A stretch of DNA of 64,000 bases, from positions 1 to 64,000 of the forward strand of contig NZ_QLLY01000024.1 in NCBI RefSeq assembly GCF_003259365.1, read 5' to 3'. Shown piece after piece: positions 60,948 to 64,000 of the stretch. Positions within the stretch are counted from its first letter, which is position 1, and each line of letters opens with the position of its first letter. The notes under the pieces were generated by a model, which was not told the origin of the DNA, ran no database searches, and saw nothing but the letters and a program-made list of their open reading frames with translations. This DNA is from Streptomyces sp. PsTaAH-137 (GTDB lineage Bacteria; Actinomycetota; Actinomycetes; Streptomycetales; Streptomycetaceae). The translations under genes were made by a program, and so were the position numbers.

Positions 60948-61898
60948 TTGACTGGCGAGAAGAGGACGGAGCTGCTCGACGGTCTGTTGGTGGACGAGTC
61001 GCGTCCGGAGCGGCCACTGCTGCTGGATGAGCGCGGGCGTCCGTTGCGGACGTGGCGGGAGAACTATCCGTATGCGACCAGGCTGAGGCGGCAGGAGTAC
61101 GAGCGACACAAGCGTCTGCTGCAGATCGAGCTGCTGAAACTGCAGAAGCACGTGCGCGACCAGGGGCTGCGCGTGGTGGTGGTGTGCGAGGGACGTGATG
61201 CCGCAGGCAAGGGCGGCACGATCAAGCGGTTCACCGAGCGGCTCAATCCCCGCGGTGCTCGTGTGGTGGCGCTGGAGAAGCCCACCGATCGGGAGGCAGG
61301 GCAGTGGTACTTCCAGCGTTACGTCAGCCAGCTGCCGGCGGCCGGGGAGATCGTGTTCTTCGACCGGTCCTGGTACAACCGTGCCGGTGTGGAGCCGGTG
61401 ATGGGTTTCTGTACGCCCGAGGAGCACCGGCACTTCCTGGACCAGGCCCCGTTGTTCGAACGCATGCTGACCGGCGACGGGATCGTGTTGGTGAAGTTCT
61501 GGTTTTCCGTCTCGCGTGCCGAACAGCGCACCCGCTTCGCGATACGGCAGGTCGACCCGGTACGTCAGTGGAAGCTCTCCTCCACGGATCTGGCCTCTCT
61601 GGAGCTCTGGGACGCCTACACGCGGGCCAAGGTCGAGATGTTCCGCGCCACCGACACCGACTACGCGCCCTGGACTGTGGTGAAAACCAACGACAAGCGG
61701 CGTGGCCGACTGGAAGCGATGCGGCACCTGCTGACCCGCATCGACTATCAGGCCCGCGACGCCGAAGCGGTCGGCAAGCCGGATCCGCTGCTGATCGGGC
61801 CCGCCGACACCCTGCTGGAACCAGGAGAGGAGACGACCGATCTCTCCCCGAGCCGCCTCGCCGGCCCCACCCACCAAGGCCCCGGGCAACACCCCTGA
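60948..61898 (+). CDS. ppk2: Polyphosphate kinase 2 (PPK2)
   Basis: A 316-residue PPK2-family kinase that transfers phosphate between polyphosphate and nucleotides (usually ADP/ATP or GDP/GTP). Walker A CEGRDAAGKGGTIKRF (about residues 80-95), the lid and Walker B-type motif FFDRSWYNRAGVEP (about 137-150), and the later blocks VKFWFSVSRAEQRTRF and RQWKLSSTDLASLELWDAYT. The TTG start at 60948 is favoured by GAGGAG six bases before; a GTG at 60921 in frame is an alternative. Together with HU nearby it may reflect a stress-linked region, but there is no operon. Confidence 0.95.
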   Translation: MTGEKRTELLDGLLVDESRPERPLLLDERGRPLRTWRENYPYATRLRRQEYERHKRLLQIELLKLQKHVRDQGLRVVVVCEGRDAAGKGGTIKRFTERLNPRGARVVALEKPTDREAGQWYFQRYVSQLPAAGEIVFFDRSWYNRAGVEPVMGFCTPEEHRHFLDQAPLFERMLTGDGIVLVKFWFSVSRAEQRTRFAIRQVDPVRQWKLSSTDLASLELWDAYTRAKVEMFRATDTDYAPWTVVKTNDKRRGRLEAMRHLLTRIDYQARDAEAVGKPDPLLIGPADTLLEPGEETTDLSPSRLAGPTHQGPGQHP

Positions 61899-62426
61899 CC
61901 TGTTCGGCCAGCGGGACCACCGAGCCCTCCAGACATACCTGCGCCTGACAGAACATCTCCCTGGGAGCAGGATCGCGGGCAGGCAGTAAGCCCCCCGGCG
62001 TCCCTGGACGGATCTTCAGCAAGCCGTTCCGTAGCAGTTCCGAGGCCTGGGCCGCAGCGGTTCCGCCGGCCGTCGCGCCCGAGGCCACATGCCCTTATGG
62101 CCCGACCAGACCTGACAGCGGGTCTGGCGGTAATCATCACGGGGGACGCGGAGTCCCGGTGACATGACCGCTGTCTCCCACCCCAAGCGCGGTCCGGGTC
62201 GCACCTCTACGCGACGCGTCGGCGTCCGCGTCGATTCGGGATCTGGGCGATGACCGCGGCATCATCTGGCGCCGCCCCACGGTGATGGGGCAGACCCGGT
62301 CAGGTCGGGATGTCATCGCAGCCAGGTCCTGAGGGCTTACCCGGCCCAGCCGCCCATCCCTACGTGAGCGTCCAGATGTGGGGTCAAGTGGCTGCGAAGA
62401 CGTGGCTCCCCGAGGAGTTTGCGGGG
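61899..62426. other. Intergenic region, 528 bp
   Basis: Separates the PPK2 gene from the TetR gene (both 3' ends point into it). No coding bias, no strong hairpin and no repeats found. Confidence 0.35.
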
Positions 62427-62999
62427 TCAGGACGTAGTGGGCCGGATGCGCAGGCCGTCGAGGATGAGGTCCAGCAGGCGGGCGGCGCGGGGGGCTGCGT
62501 CATCGCCCGGGGGGATGCGCCACAGGACGCTGAGCTGCAGCAGTACGTCTTCCGCGTCGAGGCCCGATTTCAGTTCTCCCGAGGCGGCGCCGGCATCGAG
62601 GAGAACCGAGATGGCGCGCAGGAAGGGGCCGTAGTTTTTGTCGTCGAGCCCGCCGTTCGTCGCCGCGTGGATGACCTCGGAGACGCCGTATTTGAGTTTT
62701 CCGTAGTGGGCCACTTCCTCGAACCATCGGCGCAGGGCGTCGAGGGGCGGGAGTTCGGTGACGAGGGTGTGTGCGAGGTCGATGACCTTCTGGATCTCGT
62801 GGTGGTAGAGCTCGATGATCAGGTCCTCGCGAGTGGGGAAGTGCCGGTAGAGCGTGCCCACCCCCACCCCCGCCTGTTTGGCGATCGCCGTCATGGAGGC
62901 GCCCGACGACGCGGCGAAGGCCTCGCCTGCGGCGGCGAGGATGCGCGTCCGGTTGTTCAGCGCGTCGGTGCGCTTGGCGCGGGCGGTAGGCGGGGTCAT
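62427..62999 (-). CDS. TetR-family repressor of the adjacent epimerase gene
   Basis: A 190-residue TetR regulator. N-terminal helix-turn-helix: RTRILAAAGEAFAASSGASM and VGVGTLYRHFPTREDLIIEL; the C-terminal domain is helical (LDALRRWFEEVAHYGKLKYG). ATG at 62999 (after MGPA in an alternative start). Divergent from the NAD-dependent epimerase/reductase gene at 63108; two identical palindromes lie between them. Confidence 0.9.
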   Translation of the reverse strand: MTPPTARAKRTDALNNRTRILAAAGEAFAASSGASMTAIAKQAGVGVGTLYRHFPTREDLIIELYHHEIQKVIDLAHTLVTELPPLDALRRWFEEVAHYGKLKYGVSEVIHAATNGGLDDKNYGPFLRAISVLLDAGAASGELKSGLDAEDVLLQLSVLWRIPPGDDAAPRAARLLDLILDGLRIRPTTS

Positions 63000-63027
63000 G
63001 GCTGGTCCCATCGGTCCGGTTGCAAAG

Positions 63028-63075
63028 CGGAAGGGCTTCCGTTACGTTCGAGGAGAAGTACCGGAAGGGCTTCCG
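63028..63075. promoter_or_regulatory. Two identical TetR operators
   Basis: CGGAAG-GG-CTTCCG is present at 63028-63041 and again at 63062-63075, exactly alike, centre-to-centre 34 bp. They lie 28 bp from the TetR start and 32 bp from the epimerase ATG. This is the classic layout of a repressor controlling itself and the divergent gene. Confidence 0.85.
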
Positions 63076-63107
63076 CTTAATTTTGTCACACCCTGTGGAG
63101 GACAGTC

Positions 63108-64000
63108 ATGCCGGAAACGGTTCTGGTCACCGGAGGCACCGGCTACGTCGGCGGCTGGTGCATCGCCGAGCTGCTGCAGCGCGGCTACCGCGTACGCACC
63201 ACGGTGCGGAGCCACAGCAAGGAACAGGCAGTGCGCGACGCAGTGGCCACGCAGACGGATCCGGGTGACCGGCTGGAGTTCGCTATCGCCGACCTGACCG
63301 CCGACGACGGCTGGGACACGGCCGTAAAGGACGTGCACTACGTCCTGCACGTCGCGTCTCCCATGGGCGGCGCGAGCACCGGCGATCCCGAGTCCCTCAT
63401 CGCCCCCGCCCGGGACGGAGCCCTGCGCGTCCTGCGCGCCGCCGCCGAGGCCGGGGTACGCCGCGTGGTGATGACCTCCGCCGCGAACACCGCCAGCCCC
63501 TCCTCCTACGCCGAGGAAGGTGTCACCGACGAGACCCTGTGGACCGACCCCGACGACCCGACCCTGATCCCCTACCGCCGCTCCAAGACGCTCGCCGAGC
63601 GCGCCGCCTGGGACTACATGGCCACCTACGACGGCCCCACCGAACTCGCCACCATCCTGCCCGGCGCCGTCTTCGGCCCGATCCTGGCCACCAGCACCAT
63701 CGGCTCCGTCGGACTCGTCCAGCAGATGCTCACCGGCACCATGAGCGGCGTACCCCGCATCGGCCTGGAGATCGTGGACGTCCGCGACCTCGCCGACATC
63801 CACATCCGCGCCCTGACCTCACCCCGGGCCGCGGGCGAACGCTTCCTCGCCACGGGCGAGTTCACCTGGATGCGGGACATGGCCCGCGCCCTCAAGGAGG
63901 AGCTCGGAGAGGACGGCCTACGGGTCTCCGACCAGGAGATCCCCGACGACGTCGTCCGCGCCAACCCCGCGATGGGTGAGATCGCCCCCGCGCTCGGGCG
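63108..64000 (+). CDS. NAD(P)-dependent epimerase/reductase (extended SDR), incomplete at window edge
   Basis: At least 297 residues, cut by the right end of the window. An extended SDR/NAD-dependent epimerase-dehydratase: Rossmann motif VTGGTGYVGGW near the N-terminus, LHVASPMGG, the active YxxxK in PYRRSKTLAER and the downstream SILPGAVFGP-like segment (TILPGAVFGPILATSTIG). The pattern resembles dihydroflavonol reductase-like enzymes that reduce aldehydes or ketones. ATG at 63108 after GGAGGACAG. Regulated by the divergent TetR through the twin palindromes. Confidence 0.9.
   Translation, partial: MPETVLVTGGTGYVGGWCIAELLQRGYRVRTTVRSHSKEQAVRDAVATQTDPGDRLEFAIADLTADDGWDTAVKDVHYVLHVASPMGGASTGDPESLIAPARDGALRVLRAAAEAGVRRVVMTSAANTASPSSYAEEGVTDETLWTDPDDPTLIPYRRSKTLAERAAWDYMATYDGPTELATILPGAVFGPILATSTIGSVGLVQQMLTGTMSGVPRIGLEIVDVRDLADIHIRALTSPRAAGERFLATGEFTWMRDMARALKEELGEDGLRVSDQEIPDDVVRANPAMGEIAPALG

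Noticed and set aside
1..64000. Biosynthetic gene cluster
   Set aside because: No PKS, NRPS, terpene synthase, or RiPP maturase genes are seen; the kinase-MATE and sugar loci stand alone.

Overview
The window is high-GC actinobacterial DNA with strongly GC-biased third codon positions, GTG and TTG starts, many TetR/LacI/AraC-type regulators and many exported carbohydrate-active enzymes. The aminopeptidase at 58606-59559 closely resembles the classical Streptomyces griseus enzyme, and perfect CebR-type boxes flank the cellulase genes. I infer a Streptomyces chromosome, probably an accessory (arm-like) region because of the number of decayed genes. No rRNA, tRNA, CRISPR array or intact mobile element was seen; the only mobile-element trace is an IS5-type transposase C-terminus at 30140-30430.

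Layout. 1-17.7 kb: small conserved proteins, a phosphotransferase-MATE transporter-TetR resistance-like module (1255-4194), a lipoprotein, a DUF2993 protein, a zinc alcohol dehydrogenase divergent from its TetR, an HD-domain protein overlapping a GlxA-type regulator, and an AraC regulator. 18.1-28.0 kb: a sugar-use locus of three translationally coupled cytoplasmic glycosidases (GH35, GH63-like, unassigned alpha/alpha-barrel) divergent from a binding-protein ABC importer and a LacI regulator, with TTGCAA-type operators between. 28.2-38.2 kb: poorly known Streptomyces proteins mixed with gene remnants, two TetR switches (31.4 and 36.7 kb) and two strong hairpins. 38.3-45.0 kb: an aldo/keto reductase, then a membrane cluster of DUF389, SHOCT, DUF6325, PLDc_N-SHOCT, DUF6069 and a KimA-like potassium permease. 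45.4-51.3 kb: a cellulase island (GH12-ricin, GH5-FN3-CBM2, divergent GH6-FN3-CBM3). 51.5-64.0 kb: SDR, acetate-type transporter, DUF2945 with topoisomerase IB, an exported GH71/99-like enzyme with FN3 and CBM32-like modules, an M28 aminopeptidase, HU, PPK2, and a TetR/epimerase divergent pair running off the right edge.

The genes fit a soil saprophyte: secreted cellulases under a CebR-like repressor release cellobiose; a separate LacI-controlled importer and intracellular glycosidases use another, unidentified oligosaccharide; the GH71/99-like enzyme and the aminopeptidase add further extracellular degradation. At least eight genes are visibly broken (around 7.7, 9.3-9.9, 12.9, 28.2, 30.1-30.8, 32.3-32.8, 54.9 and 58.3 kb), so much of the space between functional loci is being eroded. 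The best candidates for undescribed biology are the unassigned glycosidase with its three-enzyme operon, the exported GH71/99-like enzyme, and the phosphotransferase-MATE pair.
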